Part shown: positions 1-8,072 of the stretch, piece by piece | Position numbering within the stretch: the stretch's first letter is position 1 | Layout: the number at the start of each line of letters is the position of its first letter | NCBI GenBank assembly: GCA_050945855.1 | Contig: JBMNTS010000002.1 | Span: forward strand, 1-64,000 | Direction of reading: 5' to 3' | DNA: 64,000 nt | DNA from: CAYSNP01 sp050945855 | GTDB taxonomy: Bacteria; Bacillota; Clostridia; Christensenellales; DTU072 | Translations under genes and position numbers: made by a program | The notes under the pieces: model-generated | Database searches by the model: none | What the model saw: only the letters and a program-made list of their open reading frames with translations | What the model was told of the DNA's origin: nothing

Positions 1-1
1 C

Positions 2-142
2 GAAAAAGAAGACCAGGATAACAATCCCACCGAAAGGAATCCGGATCTCTTGAACGATAATACTTTGATAATCCAAGGCTTGCCTATGGAAGGCGCAAAG
101 ATTTTCGCGTATACCCAAGACGTGGATATACTTATCAAATAA
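2..142 (+). CDS. Lipoprotein paralogue, 3' end only
   Basis: Only the last 46 codons lie in the window; the gene begins before base 1. The closing residues (IQGLPMEGAKIFAYTQDVD) match the ends of the next two genes (ILGLHAEGAKIIAETQDLD and INALPGVGCKIFADTDDLD), so this is the first visible member of a tandem family of three or more. It ends 30 bases before the next start codon, and the three appear to be one plus-strand operon. From its paralogues I infer a secreted lipid-anchored beta-rich protein. Function unknown. Confidence 0.75.
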   Translation, partial: EKEDQDNNPTERNPDLLNDNTLIIQGLPMEGAKIFAYTQDVDILIK

Positions 143-172
143 CAAATAATACTAATTGAAGGAGAATATAAA

Positions 173-1054
173 ATGAACAAAAAACTATTAAGCGTATTGA
201 CTTTAATTATGGCGATTGTATTGGTGCTTTCTCTTGCGGCATGCAACAAAGACAAGGGTACCGATGATGAGCTTGAGCCCCCTGAGGTAATCAGACCGGT
301 GCCGGCACCCGCAGGCTACGACCACACTATAAATTTTGTATGCGGTTATGCAAGAGATATCGACTACCAGCCCTTAGCAGAAACGGATATCTTTTTTGGC
401 GAAGACAACGAGCTCGCGGCAAAAACGGATGAAAACGGTTACTTCGAGTTTTATTTTGCGGACCCCGATAAACTGACAGCGGAAAATCAAATGGATTACC
501 TGTCGCTGGGAGCGGAATACAAATGTTTAACAATGGTAAAATCATATTTGGTATTGAGTGAGGATGAGCAAACGAATAATATCGTATGCTTTGTTGTAGC
601 CGCCGACGCGGATTCCGAAATAAATCTGCAACAGGTTGTGCTGGTAAGGGACCCCGGCGAAGACGGCGGTCGCGCGGATATGTCCATTGATATCAGAATC
701 GGCACAGATAATGTGATTCTGCCCGCGGGATATATACACCGCGGAGCAGCATTTTCTGAGCAAACCTTGACATCAAACGATGAGTATTCGCTTTACGGCG
801 CTAAAGTAAAAATTAACGGCAACTATGTAACCGAAAGCGACAGCTTCGGTTGTCATTTTGATTTTCTTATCAAAGGTATGATACTTGAATTCGAATACGA
901 GGGCTTTGTCTTTGAAGAAAGCAGAGATAACAATAATAATATAATGGTTAAAGGAAATAACCGATTCGAAATTCTGGGTTTACATGCGGAAGGAGCAAAA
1001 ATTATCGCGGAAACGCAAGACCTTGATATTATTAATAATACCTATGGCCAATAG
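173..1054 (+). CDS. Secreted lipoprotein of unknown function (tandem paralogue A)
   Basis: 293 residues. The start has a good ribosome site (GGAG, 9 bases upstream). Residues 1-23 are a lipoprotein signal peptide with lipobox LAAC, giving Cys24 as lipidation site, so the protein should sit on the outer face of the membrane. The mature part carries two stretches that read like carboxypeptidase-regulatory/CnaB-type beta-sandwich folds: one near residues 55-100 (FFGEDNE then KTDENGYFEF) and one near 205-250 (LYGAKVKING, then FEYEGFVF). A motif RIGT-x5-LPAGYIHRG lies between them. The 320-residue neighbour downstream shares all of these blocks in the same order. I recognise no enzyme motif and no known named family; an adhesin or envelope-binding role is only a guess. 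Confidence 0.85.
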   Translation: MNKKLLSVLTLIMAIVLVLSLAACNKDKGTDDELEPPEVIRPVPAPAGYDHTINFVCGYARDIDYQPLAETDIFFGEDNELAAKTDENGYFEFYFADPDKLTAENQMDYLSLGAEYKCLTMVKSYLVLSEDEQTNNIVCFVVAADADSEINLQQVVLVRDPGEDGGRADMSIDIRIGTDNVILPAGYIHRGAAFSEQTLTSNDEYSLYGAKVKINGNYVTESDSFGCHFDFLIKGMILEFEYEGFVFEESRDNNNNIMVKGNNRFEILGLHAEGAKIIAETQDLDIINNTYGQ

Positions 1055-1069
1055 CATCTCTTTTGCGTA

Positions 1070-2032
1070 ATGAGGCAGTTAATAAACAAAAAAATTGTTA
1101 AAATTTTGGCCTTGTTTGCCATAGTTCTTTTACTGTTCGCTCTTTCGGCATGCAACAAAGGCGCGGACAGTAATCAGGAAGAACAGCAAGACACACAACA
1201 AGAGCAAACCGGCGACAATAATCAGCAACAAGAGGAAGAGCAAAAAATATGCCCTGTCGCCGGCACCATACACAATATGCCAATAAGTCATTTATACGGA
1301 GTAGTCAGAGACGTGGAATACCGAACAATTTCCGACGTGGATATATACTTCGGAGAGGAAAACGTATGGATGCAGAAGACGGACGAAAACGGTAGATTTG
1401 AATTCTTTTTCCTTGACCCGTTAAGATTGGTCGCGCAGAATAAAGCGGATTATTTGTCTTTGGATTCCGAATTGTTCGATTACAGGCTGATAATCAAATA
1501 CGCTTTCAGTAAATCCGCAGAATCAATGACGTATGATATTGAATGTATTATAGTTGTGAACAATAAAGAGAATAACGGCAACAATCTGGAAAAAATATTG
1601 ATGCGTCCTCTGGAAAATGAAAATGAAAAGCGGGAAGAAATATTTTTTGATTTAAGAATCGGCACACCGGGGGTAAAACTGCCCCAAGGATACTTGCACC
1701 GCGGCGAGCCGGTCACCGATACGGTAACTCAGAGTGAGCGCGATTACGCTCTTGCCGGAGCAAAGGTCTACATCAATGATTGCGAAGAGCCTGCAGTAAT
1801 AAGCGACGATTGGGGCATAAGCCTTGATTATATCGTTGCGGGAACAAGATTGAGGATAGAGTATTCCGGTTTTACCTTCGGCATAAGCGCCCGGGAGCCT
1901 GAGGAAGGGGAGACCAGGGTTGTCGAGCCCGCGCAGGACGGGCATACCTTTACCATCAACGCTTTACCCGGAGTTGGCTGCAAGATATTTGCCGACACCG
2001 ATGACCTCGATGTTTTATTAAATAACAATTAA
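1070..2032 (+). CDS. Secreted lipoprotein of unknown function (tandem paralogue B)
   Basis: 320 residues, starting 15 bases after paralogue A. Signal peptide with lipobox LSAC, Cys28. A Gln/Glu-rich linker (about residues 32-58) follows, longer than in paralogue A, then the same blocks: IYFGEEN, KTDENGRFEF, RIGT-x5-LPQGYLHRG, LAGAKVYIN, and the terminal ADTDDLD. The first ATG (1070) has no clear ribosome site; alignment with paralogue A (MNKKL) suggests that the ancestral start was the in-frame ATA at 1082 (now INKKI), which sits just after GAGGCAG. So the start may have been rebuilt upstream after loss of the original ATG. A strong terminator follows. Function unknown; family membership is clear from the shared blocks. 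Confidence 0.83.
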   Translation: MRQLINKKIVKILALFAIVLLLFALSACNKGADSNQEEQQDTQQEQTGDNNQQQEEEQKICPVAGTIHNMPISHLYGVVRDVEYRTISDVDIYFGEENVWMQKTDENGRFEFFFLDPLRLVAQNKADYLSLDSELFDYRLIIKYAFSKSAESMTYDIECIIVVNNKENNGNNLEKILMRPLENENEKREEIFFDLRIGTPGVKLPQGYLHRGEPVTDTVTQSERDYALAGAKVYINDCEEPAVISDDWGISLDYIVAGTRLRIEYSGFTFGISAREPEEGETRVVEPAQDGHTFTINALPGVGCKIFADTDDLDVLLNNN

Positions 2033-2052
2033 ATACACGGGCTGATCCGACC

Positions 2053-2080
2053 AAGGGACGCTTGACTGCGTCCCTTTTTT
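2053..2080 (+). terminator. Rho-independent terminator of the lipoprotein operon
   Basis: Perfect 9-bp stem AAGGGACGC / GCGTCCCTT with a 6-base loop, directly followed by a T run. It lies 20 bases after the stop of paralogue B and ends the tandem lipoprotein transcript. Confidence 0.9.
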
Positions 2081-2090
2081 AATTCCGCAA

Positions 2091-2119
2091 TTGATTAATG
2101 CGTAAATTAATGTTATAAT
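2091..2119 (+). promoter_or_regulatory. Sigma-A-type promoter of the serine protease gene
   Basis: TTGATT (2091-2096), 17-base spacer, TATAAT (2114-2119). It lies between the upstream terminator and the protease start, giving the protease its own transcript with a short leader containing GGAG. Confidence 0.75.
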
Positions 2120-2152
2120 TACGTCACAAAATAATAACAAATGGAGAATATA

Positions 2153-3172
2153 ATGACCGAAGATAACAAAACAAATAATTCTGTTCTGTCCGAAAAAGAA
2201 AAAAAATCTTCCGAAGAGCAAATCAATAAAGAGAATATGATTTTCAGAGAAAAAATCAAATCTTATTTTATTATCGGGCTTATTGTGTTTTTTTGTTTGA
2301 ATATACTATCCGTTTTCTTTATATGGATTTACGCCGAAAGCGTTGCAAGGAAAGAGAATATAGCGACATACAACAGGTTTATAGAGCATTTTAACGAGAG
2401 TTTGCGTGAGCAAATGAAAGAGGAGATACTGAAGCAAAACGCAAAACAGCATTATATTCCGGACGATTATGTTTCCATAAGTCAGCACGCATACAGGGAA
2501 GGAAGAGCTTCGGTGGTGGAAATAGCAAGCGAAGGAACGGCGGGCTCCGCGGGCGGCACCCGCAGAACTACGGGCGTAATATTAAACGAGCAAGGATACA
2601 TCCTTACCAACGCGCACGCGGTAATCAGAAATTTCCCCACTGAAACCTATCCCGTGGATGAAGAAACCTTTGATATATACGATAGTATTACATGTACTGT
2701 ATATCAAAAAGGCGAATATGATTTAGAAGTTATTGCTTTTGATGTTTATTCCGACCTTGCCTTGATGAAAATCGTTAATCCGCCCGATGGTCTTAAACCT
2801 GTCACCTTCGGGAACTCCGATTATGTGAGCATTGGCGAGGACGCCGCGGTGCTGGGCAATCCCTGGGGTCTGGGAATAAGCGTGATTTCAGGAACAATCG
2901 CCAACAATAAGTCCTATGTGGTGCCCGCCTCGGAGCCCGAGATAACTGTGGATATGCTTCAGCTTAATATCGCTTTGATAGAGGGCAATTCGGGCGCGCC
3001 CGTATTAAACTTTTACGCGGAAATGATAGGCCTTGTCAGCTTCCAGATATCAAAGGGAGGGATTGCCAGCATAGGCTTTGCGGTCAGCGTCAACGAAATT
3101 AAGGCATATATAGATAAAATAAACGACGAAAAGGATCTTGACATACAATATAAATTATCGGAAAATATTTGA
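2153..3172 (+). CDS. Membrane-anchored trypsin-like (HtrA-type) serine protease without PDZ domain
   Basis: 339 residues from the ATG at 2153, which is 6 bases after GGAG; an in-frame ATG at 2141 lies upstream of that site and is less likely. Residues 1-36 are charged and cytoplasmic, about 37-61 form one membrane helix, and the rest should be outside. The protease domain has the trypsin triad in HtrA-like contexts: His155 (NAHAV), Asp201 (SDLALM) and Ser280 (EGNSGAPV); the oxyanion motif GNSGAP is intact. Typical HtrA proteins have a PDZ domain after the protease; here the protein ends about 40 residues after the last beta strand of the protease fold, so substrate gating must differ. Inferred role is envelope protein quality control or processing; its closeness to the lipoproteins is suggestive only, since it has a separate promoter. 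Confidence 0.88.
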   Translation: MTEDNKTNNSVLSEKEKKSSEEQINKENMIFREKIKSYFIIGLIVFFCLNILSVFFIWIYAESVARKENIATYNRFIEHFNESLREQMKEEILKQNAKQHYIPDDYVSISQHAYREGRASVVEIASEGTAGSAGGTRRTTGVILNEQGYILTNAHAVIRNFPTETYPVDEETFDIYDSITCTVYQKGEYDLEVIAFDVYSDLALMKIVNPPDGLKPVTFGNSDYVSIGEDAAVLGNPWGLGISVISGTIANNKSYVVPASEPEITVDMLQLNIALIEGNSGAPVLNFYAEMIGLVSFQISKGGIASIGFAVSVNEIKAYIDKINDEKDLDIQYKLSENI

Positions 3173-3231
3173 GAATAAGCCTGATGCGCCCCAAAAGCGG
3201 AATATAAACGATATTATTTTAAGGGGGAAAA

Positions 3232-3373
3232 ATGAAAAAATCGGCGCGTCTTGATTGTTTTATTTGGCATATTATCTCTTATCGGTTTGTCATTAGTCGT
3301 GGGGTTTGTGGTTATAACAGCAGGCTTTGTTGCAAACCGAAAAAAAAGGAGAAGAGCGGACATCTCTTCTTAG
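3232..3373 (+). pseudogene. Small membrane protein frame, broken at an A6 run
   Basis: AGGGGG lies 5 bases before ATG 3232. Read straight, the frame gives a 59-residue product of odd composition that runs on to 3411 inside rqcH. Skipping one A of the run 3235-3240 gives a far more convincing 46-residue protein: basic start (MKNRR), one long hydrophobic helix (VLIVLFGILSLIG and onward), then a basic tail with RKKRRR and a stop at 3371. This could be an assembly error, a decayed gene, or real slippage on the A run. It is 59 bases downstream of the protease and may be co-transcribed. Function unknown. Confidence 0.5.
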
Positions 3374-3382
3374 CCTGTACCC

Positions 3383-5026
3383 TCACTCTTTCTCTATTAA
3401 TATCGTCTTAAAATTCTTATAACTCACCTGACCGCAAGCGCCTCCGGGTATCCTTTTGACGTGTTTTTTCAGACACCATACCACCTCGCACTTGCCCTCC
3501 GCGCCGCTGTAGCGCGCGGCTGTTCTTGCGCCCTCTTCCAATACGCTTTGGGGAATATCGCCGCCCTTAATTATTACATGCGCTCCAGGATACTCTTTTG
3601 CGTGCAGCCAGATATCGTTGTGAGAGGCGATGTCAAAGGTCACCGTTTCGTTTTGCTTATTGTTTTTGCCGTAGTAAATCTCATATCCCTCAAAAACTAC
3701 CTTTTCGGGCATTGCCGGTCTTTGTTTAGCTTTTGCCGCTTTTTGGGGAGCGGTAAGCTCCGCCAGTTCCTGAGCTATCTGAGAAAACTCCTGTTTTGTG
3801 GAGCAGATATTAATCGCGTTTTCTATACTTTGCAGATATTGAGCGAACTCTTCCCCCTCTTTTAGCATTACTGTTGAAATTTGCCGGGCGCGTTTTAGCT
3901 TGCCGTATTGCTTGAAATACCTATCCGCGTTTTTTTGAGGCGAAATGCTGCGGTCAAGGGGTATTGTCACCTCTTTTTCTTCCGCATAATCATAAACTAC
4001 GGCAAAATCCCTATTGCCATTAAGGTTATGCAGATTGGCGATAAGCATCTCGCCGCATCTTTTGTACTCATCCATTTTTTCGCATTCTTTCAGCCTTTCT
4101 TTTGCGGCAGTAATGCGCCTGTCGTTTTTGTCTTTCAGCCGCTTGAGAGCGCGCCTTAACTCTTTGGTGTCCCGCTCTTTCCTTTCCAGCGCTGCCTTCG
4201 CGGAAAACACCCATTCAAAGGCGGCGTTTAAATCCGCAACGGGCGCAAACTCGCTTCCCATGCTCAGATAAGGGCAGATAAAGGCATCGCGCGCCTGTCC
4301 TTTATCGTCAAGCGAAACGCAAGGGGCGTAATCGGGAGAGGCGCAAATATTATAAAAGCCCGCTAATATAAAAGGGATATCCTCTCTGCTTTTTGCTCTG
4401 AAAAGCGCCTCTTTTGCCGTTTCCTTGGCAATGCCGGATATTCTTCCTATCAGCCCGTTGGCGTTAAGCTCTCCCCGCTCTTCCGCCTCCGCTACCGCAC
4501 GGGCAAGAGCGGGGATATCGTCGGGAGCGGCTTTTTTCTGCATTTGAGGGGCATATTTTACTCCCGGTAATATCGGGCGCAAAGCGGAGTCGTCAAAAGA
4601 AACGCGCTTAACGGCGTCCATTATGACCTGCTCCGAATTAACCAATATGATATTGGAGTACCGCCCCATAAGCTCGGCGTAAAGATAAAAATGCCCGATA
4701 TCTCTTAGTTCGGAAAAAGAGGCTATGGTTATCTTAATTATCCTGTCTTTGTTGACAAGCTCTATTTTTTCTATTTTGCCTCCGCCTATATGCTTTCTTA
4801 ACAGCATCTGAAAGGGACGGGCGGCAAGTTCGCCTTCCTTTTTTTCGCTCGTTAAATAAATGCGGGGCATTGAAGGGTTCGCGCTTATCGCAAGCCTTTC
4901 TCCGCTCCGCATTACTATTACTATTTCCGAATCTTCACTCTGGTATATTTTTGAAATGCGCTTGTCCTTCAGCTTGGCGTGCAATTCCTGAGCCAGCGCA
5001 TGCAGCGTAATCGCATCGCGAGGCAT
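3383..5026 (-). CDS. rqcH: Rqc2/NEMF homologue RqcH (NFACT family)
   Basis: 547 residues, family length. The NFACT N-terminal domain has the conserved Asp-Arg pair (NKDR, Asp94-Arg95), which in Bacillus RqcH is needed to add Ala tails to nascent chains on stalled 50S subunits; ELMGRYSN follows. A helical coiled-coil region (about 275-400) links to the C-terminal NFACT-R (DUF814) domain, recognised by DIWLHAKEYPGAHVII. Older annotations call such proteins fibronectin-binding. The role is ribosome-associated quality control: binding peptidyl-tRNA-50S and recruiting Ala-tRNA. It is the last gene of coaX-hom-rqcH, starting 1 base after the hom stop, so it should be translated with hom. No catalytic residue appears missing. 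Confidence 0.93.
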   Translation of the reverse strand: MPRDAITLHALAQELHAKLKDKRISKIYQSEDSEIVIVMRSGERLAISANPSMPRIYLTSEKKEGELAARPFQMLLRKHIGGGKIEKIELVNKDRIIKITIASFSELRDIGHFYLYAELMGRYSNIILVNSEQVIMDAVKRVSFDDSALRPILPGVKYAPQMQKKAAPDDIPALARAVAEAEERGELNANGLIGRISGIAKETAKEALFRAKSREDIPFILAGFYNICASPDYAPCVSLDDKGQARDAFICPYLSMGSEFAPVADLNAAFEWVFSAKAALERKERDTKELRRALKRLKDKNDRRITAAKERLKECEKMDEYKRCGEMLIANLHNLNGNRDFAVVYDYAEEKEVTIPLDRSISPQKNADRYFKQYGKLKRARQISTVMLKEGEEFAQYLQSIENAINICSTKQEFSQIAQELAELTAPQKAAKAKQRPAMPEKVVFEGYEIYYGKNNKQNETVTFDIASHNDIWLHAKEYPGAHVIIKGGDIPQSVLEEGARTAARYSGAEGKCEVVWCLKKHVKRIPGGACGQVSYKNFKTILIEKE

Positions 5027-5027
5027 T

Positions 5028-6296
5028 TTATTCCTCTACGCGGATAACCGCCTCTACTTTCTCCACTACCTCCAACTTGCCCATATTGGCTATCGCCTTT
5101 TTCATAAGGCTTTCCTTGGTTTTGTGTATAAAGAAAATCAAGGACGCTTTGCCCGCCAGCGGCTTTTGGTGCATGCTGGAAATAGAAATGCCGTACCTTG
5201 CAAAGACCGCGCTGATTTTAGCCAGTACGCCGGGGCGGTCCAATACCTGCATCCTTACGTAATATTCCGTTTCAAAATCTTTTTTGATTGCAGGGCTATC
5301 GCCTGCCACGTTAAGGAAATGATGTTTGTGGCAAGCGGCTTGCGCGCATACCACTATATCCGACACAATGGCGCTGCCCGTGGGCAAATCGCCCGCGCCC
5401 CTGCCGTATAACATAATATCCCCTACGTTGTTGCCTAAGATATGGACGGCGTTAAAACTCCCCTTTACGCCGGAAAGCGGATGCGTGTCGCGGATAAAAG
5501 CGGGATGCACTCTTACCTCTATGCTGTCCGGGGATTTTTTGCCTATCGCCAACAGCTTGAGGGTATATCCGAAATCTTTGCCGTTTTCGATATCCTCGCG
5601 CTGGATATTGCTGATGCCTTCGCGGTAAATTTTATCCACAGGCACTTTTGTGTGAAACGCCAGAGTGGATAATATGCTCAGCTTGTACATAGCGTCGTAT
5701 CCGTCAACGTCCGCGGAAGGGTTTGCCTCCGCATAGCCTAATGCCTGCGCCTCCTTGAGCACGTCCTGATATTCCAGTCCTTCGTCCGCCATTTTAGACA
5801 AAATGTAATTGGTGGTGCCGTTTACTATGCCCATAACGGACAATATCCTGTTGCCCTGCATGCTTTCGGTAAGCGTGCGTATTACGGGCACGCCGCCCGC
5901 CGTGGTAGCCTCAAAATACAGCCCCGCTTTGCCTTTTATCGCCGCTTTTTCCAACTCCGCGGCATGCTTGGAGAACATCTCTTTATTAGCGGTTACAATG
6001 CTCTTGCCCGCAAGCAGACACTTGATTAAATAAGAGCGCGCGGGCTCTATGCCGCCGAACGCTTCCGCCACTATGCTTATGCGCTCGTCGTTGATAACGT
6101 CGTCTATATTCGCGGAAACTATATCGGGGTTGCCGCCCAGTGCCGCCATCCTTTCTTTACGTAAATCTATTACCCGCAATACCTCGATGTCGATGCCGTA
6201 ATTTTCCTTTATGCTTTCGCGGTTTTCCTGGAGTATTCTGTAAGTGCCGCCGCCCACGGTGCCTATGCCCAACAACGCTACGCCTATTTTTTTCAT
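5028..6296 (-). CDS. hom: Homoserine dehydrogenase with ACT domain
   Basis: 422 residues. Reduces aspartate-semialdehyde to homoserine with NAD(P)H, the branch to threonine and methionine. Seen: N-terminal Rossmann motif GIGTVGGGTY, the substrate-domain block TANKEMF with its Lys, the family block GGVPVIRTL and GTTNYIL, and PSADVDGYDA. Residues about 345-420 form an ACT domain (RPGVLAKISAVF), the usual site of threonine feedback. A strong ribosome site (AGGAGG) precedes the start. It sits 11 bases after coaX and 1 base before rqcH, in one minus-strand operon. The metF-metH genes elsewhere in the window use the homocysteine made from this pathway. Confidence 0.96.
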   Translation of the reverse strand: MKKIGVALLGIGTVGGGTYRILQENRESIKENYGIDIEVLRVIDLRKERMAALGGNPDIVSANIDDVINDERISIVAEAFGGIEPARSYLIKCLLAGKSIVTANKEMFSKHAAELEKAAIKGKAGLYFEATTAGGVPVIRTLTESMQGNRILSVMGIVNGTTNYILSKMADEGLEYQDVLKEAQALGYAEANPSADVDGYDAMYKLSILSTLAFHTKVPVDKIYREGISNIQREDIENGKDFGYTLKLLAIGKKSPDSIEVRVHPAFIRDTHPLSGVKGSFNAVHILGNNVGDIMLYGRGAGDLPTGSAIVSDIVVCAQAACHKHHFLNVAGDSPAIKKDFETEYYVRMQVLDRPGVLAKISAVFARYGISISSMHQKPLAGKASLIFFIHKTKESLMKKAIANMGKLEVVEKVEAVIRVEE

Positions 6297-6307
6297 TCTC
6301 TCCTCCT

Positions 6308-7087
6308 CTAGCCCTCTTTTCTTTGGTTCAACTTGTACAACAGCGCAAGTCCTTTAATGGATAACGCCCTGTCCACTATATCTATGGGATTGTGTTTCTG
6401 GCTGGTAACAAGTTCGCTCAAGCCTCCGGTGGCTATTACCTTAACCGGGCGGGCAAGCTCGCTTTTCATAGCGTTGATAACGCCTTCCACCAATCCCTTA
6501 AAGCCTATTACGATACCGCTCTGCATATTGGTAATCGTAGTGCGCGCAATAGAAAACTCGGGGACGGCAAGCTCCACCCTGGGCAGTTTTGCCGCCGTGT
6601 TTACCAGCGCTTCCGCGGCAAGCTTCAAGCCCGGAGCTATCGCTCCGCCCAGGAAAACGCCGTTTTCGTCCAGCACGTTAAAAGTGGTGGCGGTGCCGAA
6701 ATCCACTATAATGCAAGGACCGCCGTAAATGGTATAGGCCGCCTCCGAGCATATTATCCTGTCCGCGCCCACTTCCTCCTTATTGACAAGGTCAAAGTTG
6801 ACAGTCATATTGATATAGGCGTCTACCGTAATCGGCTTAATGCCGATGTAATAAGTGCACATATGCTCCATTGTGTAATTCATACTGGGTACCACGGAGC
6901 TCATAATCACGCCTTTGATATCGCTGAACTCATAACCTTTGGATTCCAGCAAATCAAGAAGTATCATACCGAACTCGTCCGCGGTTTTTCTGTTGTCCGT
7001 AGCGATGCGCCAGGTAAACAAAGTACTCTCGGAATTGGCAAGACCCAGTTTAATATTGGTATTGCCTATATCAATCAGTAAATTCAT
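6308..7087 (-). CDS. coaX: Type III pantothenate kinase
   Basis: 259 residues from ATG 7087, preceded by AGGAG; an upstream in-frame start exists but overlaps the promoter. Phosphorylates pantothenate, first step of CoA synthesis; type III enzymes use ATP and a monovalent cation. Seen: the ASKHA phosphate-1 motif DIGNTNIKLG, the catalytic-Asp block GADRIICSEAA, the DFGTATTFN phosphate-2 motif and FLGGAIAPGL. First gene of the coaX-hom-rqcH operon, divergent from the membrane exporter at 7221. Confidence 0.96.
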   Translation of the reverse strand: MNLLIDIGNTNIKLGLANSESTLFTWRIATDNRKTADEFGMILLDLLESKGYEFSDIKGVIMSSVVPSMNYTMEHMCTYYIGIKPITVDAYINMTVNFDLVNKEEVGADRIICSEAAYTIYGGPCIIVDFGTATTFNVLDENGVFLGGAIAPGLKLAAEALVNTAAKLPRVELAVPEFSIARTTITNMQSGIVIGFKGLVEGVINAMKSELARPVKVIATGGLSELVTSQKHNPIDIVDRALSIKGLALLYKLNQRKEG

Positions 7088-7109
7088 TTTTTGCTTTCTC
7101 CTTTGGACT

Positions 7110-7138
7110 ACAATAACAAATTTGGTTAAAAATGTCAA
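7110..7138 (-). promoter_or_regulatory. Sigma-A-type promoter of coaX-hom-rqcH
   Basis: On the minus strand TTGACA (7133-7138), 17-base spacer, TATTGT (7110-7115). The start codon is 22 bases downstream with AGGAG in between. Confidence 0.75.
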
Positions 7139-7220
7139 TCATTTGGCATTTAAAGAGGCTTGCGGCTTAGGCTCTATCATATACCGCGTATATGTTTACT
7201 ATATTATCTATGAGGCGTTT

Positions 7221-7838
7221 ATGCACCAATTATTTAACCTTTTTACGGATTTTATTCTGCGCTTGTTCGGCAACAATTATTTGTCCGTGATACTGCTCTC
7301 TTTTGTGCCGCTTATTGAATCGGCGGGAGCGGTACCCATTGCTCTCAACCTGGGGCTTAATCCTTTGGAAAGCATCTTTTTTTCCTCAATAGGGGCGGTG
7401 ATTATCTGCCCTATGATATACCTTGTGCTGGAACCTGCGATTAAATGGATGAAGAGCACGAATATCTTTAGAAAATTCGCGGAAAAGACGGAGGAAAACA
7501 TTAAAAATCAAGCGCTGGAGCTGCAAAGAAAGGCGGAGGGTAAAAGAAAGGATGCGGCAAGAAAGCTGCTGCTGCTTTTTCTGTTTGTGCTTACGCCCAT
7601 GCCCTTTTCCGGACTGTGGACGGGCAGCGCCGTCGCCATATTTTTGTCCCTGCCCGCGAAAAGCGCGGTAACCACGCTTATCGCCGCCAATTTCGCGTCC
7701 AGCTCTATGGTGTGCCTTGCCTCTTTAGCCCTAGGCAAGCACAGCTATTTTGTTTTTTTGATATTGGTTATTCTGATTGCCGTATCCTTTCTGACCGTTG
7801 CCATAAGAATGATAAAAAACTATACAAAAAAAGCCTGA
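7221..7838 (+). CDS. Small multi-drug export protein family (COG2426)
   Basis: 205 residues from ATG 7221; the longer in-frame extension upstream runs through coaX and is rejected. About five hydrophobic segments, with the family-typical early block SFVPLIESAGAVPIAL and a later PMPFSGLWTGS. A charged amphipathic stretch (about residues 80-110, many Lys/Glu) separates the two halves. The family is named after a weak link to drug export; actual substrate unknown. The ribosome site is weak (TGAGG, 5 bases upstream). Its last codons overlap the terminator of the 6S RNA gene on the other strand, so the two transcripts collide. Confidence 0.8.
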   Translation: MHQLFNLFTDFILRLFGNNYLSVILLSFVPLIESAGAVPIALNLGLNPLESIFFSSIGAVIICPMIYLVLEPAIKWMKSTNIFRKFAEKTEENIKNQALELQRKAEGKRKDAARKLLLLFLFVLTPMPFSGLWTGSAVAIFLSLPAKSAVTTLIAANFASSSMVCLASLALGKHSYFVFLILVILIAVSFLTVAIRMIKNYTKKA

Positions 7839-8024
7839 GATTGCCGTGGCTTTAACCTAAGGATTATTAAACCCGCTCTTGTAGCAGGTGGGTGAACTGT
7901 CGTACGCTCAACCTTCCCCTGGCGTTCCTGAGAACGGGGGCATGGCATCACTTTCGAACGCGTAAACCCTAATAATATTCTGCGGTTAAAAATCATCTTA
8001 GTGGCCACGAACATCTAAGGCTAT
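7826..8024 (-). ncRNA. ssrS: 6S RNA
   Basis: About 199 bases, no reading frame, with its own promoter and terminator. The closing stem has the hallmark 6S arms: 5' GATGTTCGTGG pairing with 3' CCACGGCAATC, as in E. coli 6S where GATGTTCG faces CGGCATC. An outer stem AGCCT-AGAT / ATCT-AGGCT leads into a T7 run. The middle is a long, imperfect hairpin (GGGTTTACGCG on the 5' side, TAAGAGCGGGTTT region on the 3' side) with an apical CCCCCGTTC / GAACGCCAGGGG pairing, consistent with the promoter-mimic bubble. 6S RNA binds sigma-A RNA polymerase and dampens transcription in slow growth. Ends are estimated from the promoter and T run. Confidence 0.88.
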
Positions 8025-8029
8025 ACTTA

Positions 8030-8058
8030 ATATTACCATAAAAACGCCGAAATTTCAA
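8030..8058 (-). promoter_or_regulatory. Sigma-A-type promoter of the 6S RNA
   Basis: Minus strand TTGAAA (8053-8058), 17-base spacer, TAATAT (8030-8035); start expected about 7 bases on, at the foot of the closing stem. Lies in the 48 bases between the ATP-grasp gene and the RNA. Confidence 0.8.
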
Positions 8059-8072
8059 TAGAGGCAAAAATA

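Noticed and set aside
2141..2152. Upstream ATG start for the serine protease
   Set aside because: The ribosome site GGAG lies within these codons and positions ATG 2153 correctly.
6392..7081. Plus-strand open frame of 229 codons opposite coaX
   Set aside because: coaX has all family motifs on the minus strand; this frame has none.
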